Assembly: GCA_024256245.1 (NCBI GenBank)
Contig: JAKLZD010000035.1
Coordinates: 1 to 57,972, forward strand
Source: Candidatus Methylarchaceae archaeon HK01M
GTDB taxonomy: Archaea; Thermoproteota; Nitrososphaeria; Nitrososphaerales; JACAEJ01
DNA: 57,972 nucleotides
Direction: 5' to 3'
The notes under the pieces are model-generated. The model saw only the letters and a program-made list of their open reading frames with translations, did no database searches and was not told the origin of the DNA. Made by a program: the position numbers and the translations under genes. The number at the start of each line of letters is the position of its first letter. The stretch's first letter is position 1. This document shows positions 1 to 7,703 of this stretch, piece by piece.

Positions 1-2652
1 ATCTGTGAAGCCTATAATACGGCCTAATATGCCTACAGATGTATGGGGGGCCAATCCAACGATAAGGTAGCCTATAAGATCGTCGATAGATTTTGCATTG
101 TAATATGGTTCGCTTTTGTACAAGTTCACCAATAATTCATTAATAAATTTTGATGTTCTCAACAAATACTGACCAGCTTCTATAGGTAGTATCACATCTT
201 GAACGAAAATCTCTATAAGTTGATCGTCTGAGTTAAGGGGATTACCATACATATCCTTATCATAGCCCAGTTCTTTAAGTTTCTCAACTGTAGTGCTTAT
301 TTGTGATGTTTTGAAATGAGTAAGTACGGCATTGGTAGCATCGAACCTTATAGTTCCATCTTTATAGACAGATAGATCGTATTTCTGGCGTAAGATGCCT
401 TTGTCCAATGGTTCTGGGATACGCAAATCATTTATCAGAGATTTAACACCTTTGAGAGGAGGTTTGGGGCGGTATTTTACCTTTGATAGAGCTTCATCTA
501 ATGCTTCCTTGATAGGAAGGTCAACCTTTGAGTAAGATAGAGCTCTAACTTTACATGTTGGACATCGATTGCTCTCTACAACTCTACTACAACGTGGACA
601 TTTCTTCACAATTTCAGTATCCCCAAAACACTTACTGCATTTTATATGGACAGAAGAGGACCCGCAGCTAGTGCAGATCAAGTTTGTAAGCTCTACATTC
701 ACCATGCGGTCCTTTGCCGCATAAAGCAGATCCCTCTTTGAACCACCTTTTATACCTACTGGAAAGAGAGTGTGAACTGGGGGCCTCATCTTCCTTGGCA
801 TAGCCTTCTCAGGACGACCGATACGTAGACCTACAAAGATAGACGATTTTCTTTTTATGGGTATGTGAGCGATCAATGATAGTAGTTCAGTGATATCCTT
901 CCAATCTTTAACGAGGCTAAGTTCAGACTGTAAATTCAAAGTCTTCATTAAAGAGTAGGCGGGCTCACCGTTTATGATCAATTCATTATCAACTATCCGA
1001 TGTGGAATTCCTATCTTCTCTAAGATCTTTTTTATCTCTAGCTTTTTCGGTGCAGTTATAATAAATGGAGCCTTATCAGATGATAAGCTTAGGTTTTGTC
1101 TTAATGTAATTATCTCAGATGATGATGCTAAATCCCAATAGAATAGATGGTGAGGGTGAAGAGGGGTGCCCAATTTTTTGCCGAATTCGAAGGCTTCAAA
1201 AGCGTTGGGAAAATTACGTATGGGGTCTTTTATTATTTCTTTTAGGCGGCCGATGTCCATCCCAATAAACTTTGCACATTCATTGATCGAAGAGTGTCTC
1301 TCTTTAATCACTTCCAATAAATCTTGTACCCACCATTCTTCAACATATCCAGATGGAACGAGTCTTACATTATTTTCAAGAAAGTCCCCAAAGCTCACTA
1401 AAATATCTCCCAAATGAAGGATTCTATCAATTTTATCATGAATCTTTATAGCATGATCGATGTTCTCGATCTTAACTACAGACTCGTCTATTAATTTGAC
1501 GATAGGTGGTTCTATTGTATCGTTGAAGGCTACAGTAGCAGCCTTGCTTGGTATATCCAACTTGACCTGTGTGCCGACAACAAAGGGATAGTCAAGTGTT
1601 ACGGCAACGGCAGGATGAATTCCTACTATGGACAGACCTGTATTGTAACATCTTCCATACCTTAATCGGAAACCGCCTAATCTCCTTGGGAATGACAAGA
1701 CTGGTCTTCCTGAAATAACTTCTCCAAAATGTGTACTCGATGTATCGTACTCCTCTGAGCTTTGCTGTTGTCCACCTCTAAGCTCGGAGAGCCAGTCCCA
1801 ATCAGAGATTGATAGATCTCTTACCAACTTCAGTAACTTTCTCGATCTGCCGATTACACCGTCGTTCAATACCCTTAAAGCGCCACCCCTAACACGATCT
1901 GTTGAAATTCTCTTCAAGCCTCTATGAATCACAACTTCAACTGGATTCGTTTCGACGCCATCTATCTCTACAGGGAGGTGTAAAAGAGTGTATCTTATGT
2001 CATCATCAGAAACTCTAAACTGAAAATTGCCCACTTCACGCTCATAGATTCTAAGTTCTTCTAAAAAACGACCTACTTCATCGGAGCCCCAAGCGTTTGG
2101 TCTATATTTATCAAGACCCAAAACTTTACGAATGTGATCTGCTATTGTGAGGGTAAAGGCAGCCTCGGTACCACCTGCAGAACGAATTGGACCAGCAAAA
2201 TATATTGCAGCATAATTCGTATCATCATCGTTCCTTTTGATCTTTACAGAAGAGATACCTTGAATTGGGGCTACCGTAATACCATCTGTCATTACAGCAA
2301 GACCGATACGGATACCAAGTTCTAACGCTTTCTCCTTTTCAAAAAATTCGAATTTACCAAGAGCAACCTCTTCTGCAAGATGTAAAGCTACATCTTCCTT
2401 ACTACAAGTTAAAAGGAGTTCTCTAAGCCGTTTAGCAAGTCCAGGAATCTTTATTAGATTCTCTATGCGGTCTGCTAAATCAAAGGATAGTTTGGGTTCC
2501 ACGTCCAATTTGGGATCTATGCCTTTACTTCGAGCATTTGATGAGATGTCATATTGTGATTTTAGTTGCTGAAAAAGCGTCTCATAGTAGCTGAGGTATT
2601 GCTCAGGGAATGGTGCGAATGTCTTTATCCGTCCAAGAATTTCATCGATCAT
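1..2652 (-). CDS. polC: DNA polymerase II (PolD) large subunit DP2, 3' end beyond window
   Basis: Catalytic subunit of the archaeal replicative polymerase PolD, partner of DP1 encoded at 7704-9191. I translated 884 uninterrupted codons from the ATG at 2652; the alternative ATG at 2645 is out of frame. Family landmarks seen: GPIRSAGGTEAAF at about residues 154-166, the stretch FPRRLGGFRLRYG near the middle, and a Cys-rich zinc region with repeated CxxC pairs at about residues 659-700. The frame is still open at base 1, just after an APHTSVGILGRIIGF-like segment. In the family this directly precedes the catalytic Asp-rich motif, so the active-site residues and any C-terminal intein lie outside the window. 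Full-length DP2 is usually 1,100-1,300 residues. A palindromic operator-like site lies about 90 bp upstream (2743-2763). Identity is secure. Confidence 0.96.
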   Translation of the reverse strand, partial: MIDEILGRIKTFAPFPEQYLSYYETLFQQLKSQYDISSNARSKGIDPKLDVEPKLSFDLADRIENLIKIPGLAKRLRELLLTCSKEDVALHLAEEVALGKFEFFEKEKALELGIRIGLAVMTDGITVAPIQGISSVKIKRNDDDTNYAAIYFAGPIRSAGGTEAAFTLTIADHIRKVLGLDKYRPNAWGSDEVGRFLEELRIYEREVGNFQFRVSDDDIRYTLLHLPVEIDGVETNPVEVVIHRGLKRISTDRVRGGALRVLNDGVIGRSRKLLKLVRDLSISDWDWLSELRGGQQQSSEEYDTSSTHFGEVISGRPVLSFPRRLGGFRLRYGRCYNTGLSIVGIHPAVAVTLDYPFVVGTQVKLDIPSKAATVAFNDTIEPPIVKLIDESVVKIENIDHAIKIHDKIDRILHLGDILVSFGDFLENNVRLVPSGYVEEWWVQDLLEVIKERHSSINECAKFIGMDIGRLKEIIKDPIRNFPNAFEAFEFGKKLGTPLHPHHLFYWDLASSSEIITLRQNLSLSSDKAPFIITAPKKLEIKKILEKIGIPHRIVDNELIINGEPAYSLMKTLNLQSELSLVKDWKDITELLSLIAHIPIKRKSSIFVGLRIGRPEKAMPRKMRPPVHTLFPVGIKGGSKRDLLYAAKDRMVNVELTNLICTSCGSSSVHIKCSKCFGDTEIVKKCPRCSRVVESNRCPTCKVRALSYSKVDLPIKEALDEALSKVKYRPKPPLKGVKSLINDLRIPEPLDKGILRQKYDLSVYKDGTIRFDATNAVLTHFKTSQISTTVEKLKELGYDKDMYGNPLNSDDQLIEIFVQDVILPIEAGQYLLRTSKFINELLVNLYKSEPYYNAKSIDDLIGYLIVGLAPHTSVGILGRIIGFTD

Positions 2653-2742
2653 GGTACAGATTTATTATTTGATAGAAAGATAAAAGTTTTAATTGGTTTT
2701 TTATGTAAAAACATATCCATAATTTTTAAAGAGTTAGAAAGA

Positions 2743-2763
2743 TGTGATATATAATGTATCACA
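2743..2763. promoter_or_regulatory. Palindromic operator-like site upstream of polC
   Basis: Inverted repeat with arms TGTGATA and TATCACA separated by 7 bases. It lies in the AT-rich promoter region of the leftward polC gene. Almost the same 21-bp element recurs at 4781-4801, so a common DNA-binding protein is likely (inference). Confidence 0.5.
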
Positions 2764-2819
2764 AAAATATTAGACTGTGATGAAATTTAATCATGATATA
2801 TTATGTGATTACAATTTAA

Positions 2820-3146
2820 TTAAAGATTATTTATACGATTGGTCTTAGTATAGATTCGAGCGAGAATAAGATGGCGCCAAATATTAGGCCCAGATTTGGT
2901 TTCACGTTCTGCGAGTTTTTTTCTAAATTCGATGCATTTCTCACATATTGGGTGAAAAACATCAGAAGGACCATCACAGTCTCCACAGTTAAGTAAAAGC
3001 GCCTTTTCACCCTTCAATTCCATAAATAGATACTCTTTAGAATCAAAAGATGCTTCAAAATCAGGCCATCTATCATAAGCCTTTGTAGTATCTAACCAAT
3101 ATTTTAAACTTGTAAAAAAACGTTCAAATGAGGTCAGTGCGATCAC
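2820..3146 (-). CDS. Uncharacterised small protein with CxxC pairs
   Basis: 108 residues from a GTG start that overlaps the TGA of the upstream GGGP synthase gene (GTGA), implying translational coupling and co-transcription. I do not recognise the family. Two cysteine pairs (CGDC and CEKC, about residues 54-72) could bind a metal; the N-terminal half is rich in aromatic and acidic residues. No signal peptide or membrane segment is visible. Tight coupling to the upstream gene supports it being a real gene rather than a chance reading frame. It lies between ggps and polC, but nothing in the sequence shows a role in lipid synthesis or replication. Confidence 0.6.
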   Translation of the reverse strand: MIALTSFERFFTSLKYWLDTTKAYDRWPDFEASFDSKEYLFMELKGEKALLLNCGDCDGPSDVFHPICEKCIEFRKKLAERETKSGPNIWRHLILARIYTKTNRINNL

Positions 3147-3892
3147 CTGAGGTTCTTTATCCCCTCGACGATCTCTTTAAGTTTAGGTACGAATTCTTCG
3201 GTTTCTAACAAGGTTCCTATTACAAGAATATCAGCACCGGCTTTAGCAAGTTTTTTAGCATCTTCAAGTCTTCGGATACCACCACCCACAATTAATATAC
3301 CATCAAAAATATCACGAACTTTAGTGATTATAGAAGAAGAGATATGTGATGTCACACCAGATCCAGCCTCTAAGTACACAAACCTCATCCCCATATACTT
3401 TGCTGCAAGAGTATACATAGCTACTAAACTTGGTTTTTCGGGGGGGATTCCTCTAGCACGCCCTATGAAGCCTATAGTTCCACCTTCACCTATCACAATA
3501 TAACCCATTGGAATAGCTTCTAATCCATATTTCTTGATTGAAAATGCACCCAAAGCTTGAGCTTCGGTGATAAAGTATGGGTTGTCAGAGTTCAATAAGG
3601 AACTGAAAAGAATTGCATCAGCATTTGGAGATATACCTGTCACATTGCCTGGGAATAATATCACAGGGACTCTAACCTTTCGTTTTATCACCTTGACAAC
3701 GCTATCTAATTCAAAAGGATCTATAGCTGTTGAGCCGCCCACAAGAATGCTTTTTACGCCACATCTTTCAGCATTCAAAGCTATTTCGGATATCTTTTCG
3801 TAAGATATATCTTCTGAATCAATGAGGGCGAAGGATACTGTGCCATCTTTAGAAATTTCCTCTCTAATGTACCTCTCAATCTTTCCCATCAT
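3143..3892 (-). CDS. Geranylgeranylglyceryl phosphate synthase
   Basis: Makes the first ether bond of archaeal membrane lipids, joining geranylgeranyl diphosphate to sn-glycerol-1-phosphate. The 249-residue TIM-barrel protein (usual family length) has the diagnostic motifs SSLLNSDNPYFI, PMGYIVIGEGGT, YLEAGSGV near residue 175 and the phosphate-binding GGGIR near residue 205. Its glycerol-1-phosphate substrate would come from the dehydrogenase at 13085-14140. The start ATG at 3892 lies inside the end of the elf1 gene (17-bp overlap), and its stop overlaps the start of the next small gene, so the three genes form one leftward operon. Confidence 0.93.
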   Translation of the reverse strand: MMGKIERYIREEISKDGTVSFALIDSEDISYEKISEIALNAERCGVKSILVGGSTAIDPFELDSVVKVIKRKVRVPVILFPGNVTGISPNADAILFSSLLNSDNPYFITEAQALGAFSIKKYGLEAIPMGYIVIGEGGTIGFIGRARGIPPEKPSLVAMYTLAAKYMGMRFVYLEAGSGVTSHISSSIITKVRDIFDGILIVGGGIRRLEDAKKLAKAGADILVIGTLLETEEFVPKLKEIVEGIKNLR

Positions 3893-4139
3893 TTAGATTC
3901 AACCTTCCAGACAGGAATTTGTCGACAAAATCATTATAGATATCTATGGGTGCTTTGTTTGTATTTAACTCATATTCATAGCTCAAACCACAATTTCCAC
4001 AGGCTATCTTTGCTATATTTTCCTTTTTTACAGAAATTTTTATAGATATAGTTCCACATTGTGGACAACTGTAAACTTTAGGGAGAGCCTTCTTCACGAC
4101 TTTTATTACGCGACGTCTTCTTCTTCCCAATGATAACAC
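3876..4139 (-). CDS. Transcription elongation factor 1 (Elf1-like zinc protein)
   Basis: 87 residues starting at GTG 4139. The N-terminus is an arginine/lysine-rich tail. It is followed by a four-cysteine zinc ribbon (CPQC about residues 25-28 and CGNC about residues 47-50) and then the PIDIYNDFVD segment typical of Elf1. The eukaryotic homologue binds RNA polymerase II and helps it through nucleosomes; the archaeal protein is presumed to act on the transcription elongation complex. First gene of the leftward operon elf1-ggps-hypothetical. It faces an AT-rich divergent promoter region shared with the gene at 4347. Confidence 0.85.
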   Translation of the reverse strand: MLSLGRRRRRVIKVVKKALPKVYSCPQCGTISIKISVKKENIAKIACGNCGLSYEYELNTNKAPIDIYNDFVDKFLSGRLNLNDGKD

Positions 4140-4292
4140 CTTGATATAGTATAGTAATTGGTAAATAAATTAATTTGGTTTTCCAATTAGTATAATTAAC
4201 CAATTATAATCCTAAAATATTTAAAATTAATTGTTTAAATTTAAAATAAAAATGTTTAATTATCATTAAAATAGAGAAAATAGAGTTCAAGG

Positions 4293-4335
4293 AATGTTAT
4301 TATATTTCCGATAACATTATACGAATCTGTATAAT
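4293..4335. promoter_or_regulatory. Two adjacent inverted repeats in front of the 4347 gene
   Basis: First repeat: AATGTTAT (4293-4300) and ATAACATT (4311-4318). Second: ATTATAC (4316-4322) and GTATAAT (4329-4335), ending 11 bp before the ATG at 4347. The position over the presumed transcription start would suit a repressor site, possibly autoregulatory (inference). Confidence 0.4.
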
Positions 4336-4346
4336 AATCAAGAGTA

Positions 4347-4745
4347 ATGATAGAATCAAAGTTAAAGACGGATCTAATAGTTGGGTATCTTATCAAAAGA
4401 TCGGCTTTCACAAAAGTACAGCTTGATACTTACTTAATTGATTGTATTACATCTGGTGAAAAAATAAGTTTAAAAATGAAGATAGAAATGAGAGATAAAA
4501 CGAATGTAAGTAAGGGAGCCTTCCTTCGTACATTAAAGCAAGCACAAGAGAACTTACAAAAAGCGATTTATACATTGATTTTAGCAGAATATATGGGCAT
4601 ATTAGAAGAAGGGGCTACAATCAAATTGATACAAATAGGTAATTTATTAAAGAATAGAAAAAAGGAGATCACAAAGGAAAGTGCATTTAAAATTTCTAGG
4701 ATTATTGAAAGTGTGATCGATATGTTATCAGGAAGGGAAAGATGA
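4347..4745 (+). CDS. Uncharacterised small archaeal protein, possible regulator
   Basis: 132 residues, predicted almost entirely alpha-helical, basic, with no cysteine motif or membrane segment. I do not recognise the family. The N-terminal part (about residues 8-60) could form a helical DNA-binding domain and the C-terminal part two long amphipathic helices, but this is impression rather than motif evidence. The ATG sits just downstream of two inverted repeats (4293-4335), as expected for an autoregulated transcription factor. It is divergent from elf1. The long ORF with an ordinary start and TGA stop in AT-rich DNA supports a real gene. Confidence 0.6.
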   Translation: MIESKLKTDLIVGYLIKRSAFTKVQLDTYLIDCITSGEKISLKMKIEMRDKTNVSKGAFLRTLKQAQENLQKAIYTLILAEYMGILEEGATIKLIQIGNLLKNRKKEITKESAFKISRIIESVIDMLSGRER

Positions 4746-4780
4746 TTTCATGATTTATCATTAATTTAAATTAAATTATT

Positions 4781-4801
4781 TTGTGATATATAATATCACA
4801 A
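4781..4801. promoter_or_regulatory. Perfect palindromic operator-like site, second copy
   Basis: Arms TTGTGATAT and ATATCACAA around a 3-base centre. Same core as the site at 2743-2763 near polC. It lies about 110-130 bp upstream of the membrane-anchored winged-helix gene and after the end of the 4347 gene. A half-site-like TGTGATATGATAT follows at 4870-4882. Confidence 0.5.
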
Positions 4802-4892
4802 TAGTGATTCTAATTTTACTATGATAGAGTAGATGAATATTATTGAATAGAAAATGTTATTTAGGATTATGTGATATGATATTTGTAATATT

Positions 4893-5513
4893 TTGGTTTT
4901 AGAAAATATCATGATAGTCACAATAGTTAGTATAGCATCTTTAGCCTCAATTATAATTTTAGTATATTACTTGCCAAAAATTAGAAAGATTATCAAAGAA
5001 CAAAAAGATGCTGATGAGATTGTTAAAGGAATTATTTCAGAATTAAATGATAGGCTCAGCCGGCAGGATCAGAATATAATGGATCAACAGGTAAGGTTAG
5101 ATATTATAGAGCTAAAGTTAGAGCAATCAAGTAAAATATTATTTAGAGAAGAAGATGTTAAAATTCTAGAGGGTACCGATACTAGGAAAGTCTTAGAAGA
5201 AGTTAAGGACTTGTTAAGAGTTTTAAGTAAAAATGAATTAATGATGTCCAGTACCGTTCAGAAACAAGAGAAAGTAAAAGAGGTCAAGCAAGTAGACGAA
5301 TTGAGTTCAACTGAGAAGTTCATACTTGAGTTATTAATAAATGAAGTTCAAACTTCAAGGCAAATCCAGCAAAAGATAAAGAAATCAAGAGAGCATACAT
5401 CTAGGCTCATGAAAAAGTTGTTTGAGTTAGGTTATATAGTTAGAGAAGAGGAAAAGAGACCATATGTTTATGTCATAACAGAAACAGGAAAGGAATTGGT
5501 AGAGAAACGTTAG
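4893..5513 (+). CDS. Membrane-anchored winged-helix regulator
   Basis: 206 residues from TTG 4893, or 200 from the in-frame ATG at 4911, which I favour. Layout: one N-terminal transmembrane helix (about residues 7-27), a basic stop-transfer patch, a long coiled-coil-prone charged linker (about 30-130), and a C-terminal winged helix-turn-helix (about 137-206) of MarR/ArsR type. The last contains the recognition-helix-like SREHTSRLMKKLFELGY and a beta-wing ending at VITETGKELV. Known archaeal relatives of this layout are mostly uncharacterised. The gene lies downstream of a palindromic site at 4781-4801 and may control itself and polC (inference only). Confidence 0.75.
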   Translation: MVLENIMIVTIVSIASLASIIILVYYLPKIRKIIKEQKDADEIVKGIISELNDRLSRQDQNIMDQQVRLDIIELKLEQSSKILFREEDVKILEGTDTRKVLEEVKDLLRVLSKNELMMSSTVQKQEKVKEVKQVDELSSTEKFILELLINEVQTSRQIQQKIKKSREHTSRLMKKLFELGYIVREEEKRPYVYVITETGKELVEKR

Positions 5514-5640
5514 TAAGCTATAGAATTAAATTTTAATTGTGAATAGTTTGTGAAGAAATCTAAAAATTCGTTGTTTTTTTAATATTTATCTTCATTAGAG
5601 TTTAATTTGGTTCTATCTATATGTTAATTTAGAGAAAGAC

Positions 5641-5662
5641 ACCCCTTTATTTCTATTGGAGC
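5641..5662 (-). other. ORB-like origin recognition box 1
   Basis: Read on the minus strand it contains CAATAGAAATAAAGGGGT, ending in the G-string typical of archaeal Orc1/Cdc6 binding sites. It matches the box at 6425-6445 at 19 of 22 positions in inverted orientation. It lies in a 301-bp AT-rich gap (5514-5814) with no convincing gene. Confidence 0.6.
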
Positions 5663-5814
5663 TCTTTCAAGATTGATTTTTTCAATGATATTTCTAATGT
5701 ATTGTGAACTTCTGTTAAGTTAATATAACGTCTCATTAAGATGTCATAAGTATTTTACCTTAAGTTCACTTGTTCACACATATTTCTTTATAATAAAATA
5801 AATGTTATGGTAAT

Positions 5815-6213
5815 ATGAACATGGTTAGACGGAAGATTAAGATCGAGTTTGATGATGAAGAAGGGGGTAGGTATAGGATATCTATGGAAGGAAAGCTTTC
5901 TCATGATAAAATATTGAAGATTGTAAATATGGTTGATTTGATAGAAGGAAAGAATGAAGTTGATCAAAGACTTACTTTTTCGCTTAATACACAATTCGGT
6001 CGTCTCTTCAATCTTATTGAAAAGAACTTCAACTTTGGATCTTTTACTTCTACAGATATTTTAGAAGCTTATGAAGATGAGTATAATATGCCTATAAAGT
6101 TGAGTACTATATCAACATATTTACAGAGATTTATGGATAAAGGAGTATTGGTTCGAAATAGAATTGGTATAGGTTGGTCATATCGTAGGGCTCAATCCAA
6201 CTTACAACGGTGA
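5815..6213 (+). CDS. Small winged-helix protein encoded inside the putative origin
   Basis: 132 residues from an ATG at 5815, with a second ATG two codons later. The N-terminal third is acidic and beta-strand rich. The C-terminal part (about residues 75-130) reads as a winged helix: TSTDILEAYEDEY, then a serine/threonine-rich recognition helix KLSTISTYLQRFMDKGVLVR, then a short wing with GIGWSYRR. I do not recognise a named family. The gene lies between ORB-like boxes and 275 bp upstream of orc1/cdc6, so an origin-linked role or simple neighbourhood conservation are both possible. Confidence 0.65.
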   Translation: MNMVRRKIKIEFDDEEGGRYRISMEGKLSHDKILKIVNMVDLIEGKNEVDQRLTFSLNTQFGRLFNLIEKNFNFGSFTSTDILEAYEDEYNMPIKLSTISTYLQRFMDKGVLVRNRIGIGWSYRRAQSNLQR

Positions 6214-6256
6214 TGAAAATATTTGAAATATAATTAAAAGTAATATTTAGCCGCTC

Positions 6257-6277
6257 ACCCCTATTTTTCATATGGAA
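6257..6277 (-). other. ORB-like origin recognition box 2 (weaker)
   Basis: On the minus strand it begins TTCCA and ends TAGGGGT, matching box 1 at about 15 of 21 positions. It lies in the AT-rich gap 6214-6488 immediately upstream of orc1/cdc6. Confidence 0.45.
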
Positions 6278-6424
6278 TAAAAAGATTGATTATAGATCAA
6301 ATGAATAAGAAAATTTACTTAATGATTAAATATTATTGATTTATTTATAATTAAAAATCATTTAGTAATCTAGTACGGTCTGAATATTTATTATATAACA
6401 ACAACAATAATCTTAAAAATCGGT

Positions 6425-6445
6425 CTGCAATAGAAATAGAGGGGT
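6425..6445 (+). other. ORB-like origin recognition box 3
   Basis: CAATAGAAATAGAGGGGT on the plus strand, 44 bp before the orc1/cdc6 ATG. It is the inverted partner of box 1. Its place in the promoter region would also suit autoregulation of orc1/cdc6. Confidence 0.6.
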
Positions 6446-6488
6446 ATGGGTGTGTTCACTTTAATTTATAATAAGGAGTTTAATAAGA

Positions 6489-7691
6489 ATGGTGAATAAC
6501 AAACCTAAAGACCTTTTAGATGAAATCTTTACTAAAGCTTTATCTATTCAATCTTTATATAAAGATCGAAATGTTTTAAGGTCGGACTACATACCATTAA
6601 AATTACCTTTCCGTGAGAAGCAAATCGTAGCCATGGGTGAGGCTCTAGCTCCTCTTTTACATAAGTCGAAATGCTCAAACCTTTTTATTTATGGTAAACC
6701 TGGAACGGGTAAAACAGCAGTCGCTAAATACGTCCTTCAAAGATTAGAAGAAAAAGCTTTAACTCCAAATTTGAAGATTAAATTTGCTTATACAAATACA
6801 AGGGTGGCTGGTACAGAGTATAGAGTTCTTTTCGATATGGCTCAATCAATAGGATTATCAGTTCCTTTTACTGGCTTAGCACTTAATGAGGTATTTAGAC
6901 GTATAACATCTGAGATAGAATCATCCACCTTAACGGTTGTATTGGTGATGGACGAAATTGACTTTTTAATAAAAAAATATAGCGATGACTTGCTTTATGA
7001 ACTTACTCGTGTAAATGAGCAACTCCCTAAAGGCTATGTGGCTATAATAGGTATATCTAATGATTTAAACTTCAAAGAGTTTCTTAATCCAAGAGTATTA
7101 AGTAGTTTAAGTGAAGAAGAGATAATCTTTTCACCTTATACAGCAGAGGAGTTGAGAGCTATACTTTCTGACCGAGCTAAGATCGCTTTTTTCGACAACA
7201 TTGTAACGGAAGCATCGATAAATTTATGCGCCGCTTTAGCAGGTTCTGAACATGGTGACGCTCGAAGAGCCCTAGATCTTTTAAGGGTATCTGGTGAAGT
7301 TGCAGAGAGGGAGTGTGCCACGAAAGTTGAGGAGAGACATGTTAGGATTGCTGTTCAGAAGATCGAACAAGACCGCATAGTAGAAGTTCTTAAATCTCTA
7401 CCTCTTCATGCCAAACTATTATTATGGACCATTACATCTTCAGAAGGAGTCCACTCTACAGGTGAAGTTTATGAATATTATTCTAAATTATGCCAAAAGA
7501 TCAATGTAGATGAACTTACCCCAAGACGAGTTACAATGCTCATCAGTGAACTTGACCTACTAGGTCTAATAGTTGCCAAAATAATCAGTAAAGGCCGTTA
7601 TGGACGAACTAAGCAAATCAACCCACTAATCCAATTACAACTTGTAAGAGAAGTATTTTCAGAAGATCTTATTATGAATTCTATCTTATAA
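6489..7691 (+). CDS. Orc1/Cdc6 replication initiator
   Basis: Initiator ATPase that binds ORB sites at the origin and recruits MCM helicase. 400 residues, the usual length. AAA+ domain: Walker A GKPGTGKT at residues 69-76, Walker B VMDEID at about 153-158, sensor-type ISND near 189, and a lid with the GDARRALDLLR arginine-rich signature near 255. The C-terminal winged helix (about 300-395) carries TPRRVTMLISELDLLG. A good ribosome-binding site (AAGGAG) lies just upstream of the ATG. The gene is adjacent to its presumed binding sites and convergent with the PolD small subunit, 12 bp apart. Confidence 0.95.
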   Translation: MVNNKPKDLLDEIFTKALSIQSLYKDRNVLRSDYIPLKLPFREKQIVAMGEALAPLLHKSKCSNLFIYGKPGTGKTAVAKYVLQRLEEKALTPNLKIKFAYTNTRVAGTEYRVLFDMAQSIGLSVPFTGLALNEVFRRITSEIESSTLTVVLVMDEIDFLIKKYSDDLLYELTRVNEQLPKGYVAIIGISNDLNFKEFLNPRVLSSLSEEEIIFSPYTAEELRAILSDRAKIAFFDNIVTEASINLCAALAGSEHGDARRALDLLRVSGEVAERECATKVEERHVRIAVQKIEQDRIVEVLKSLPLHAKLLLWTITSSEGVHSTGEVYEYYSKLCQKINVDELTPRRVTMLISELDLLGLIVAKIISKGRYGRTKQINPLIQLQLVREVFSEDLIMNSIL

Positions 7692-7703
7692 ATAGAATAA
7701 AAA

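Larger units (their letters stand above)
5514..6488. other. Probable replication origin (oriC)
   Basis: Two AT-rich gaps (5514-5814 and 6214-6488) carry three ORB-like boxes directly upstream of orc1/cdc6, with both PolD subunit genes within about 4 kb on either side. In Pyrococcus and relatives the origin lies upstream of orc1/cdc6 next to PolD genes. The unwinding element cannot be pinpointed; the AT-richest stretch is around 6280-6420. Confidence 0.6.

Noticed and set aside
5840..5862. A further G-rich ORB-like stretch (AAGAAGGGGGT)
   Set aside because: It lies inside the coding sequence of the 5815 gene and matches the other boxes only at the G-string end.
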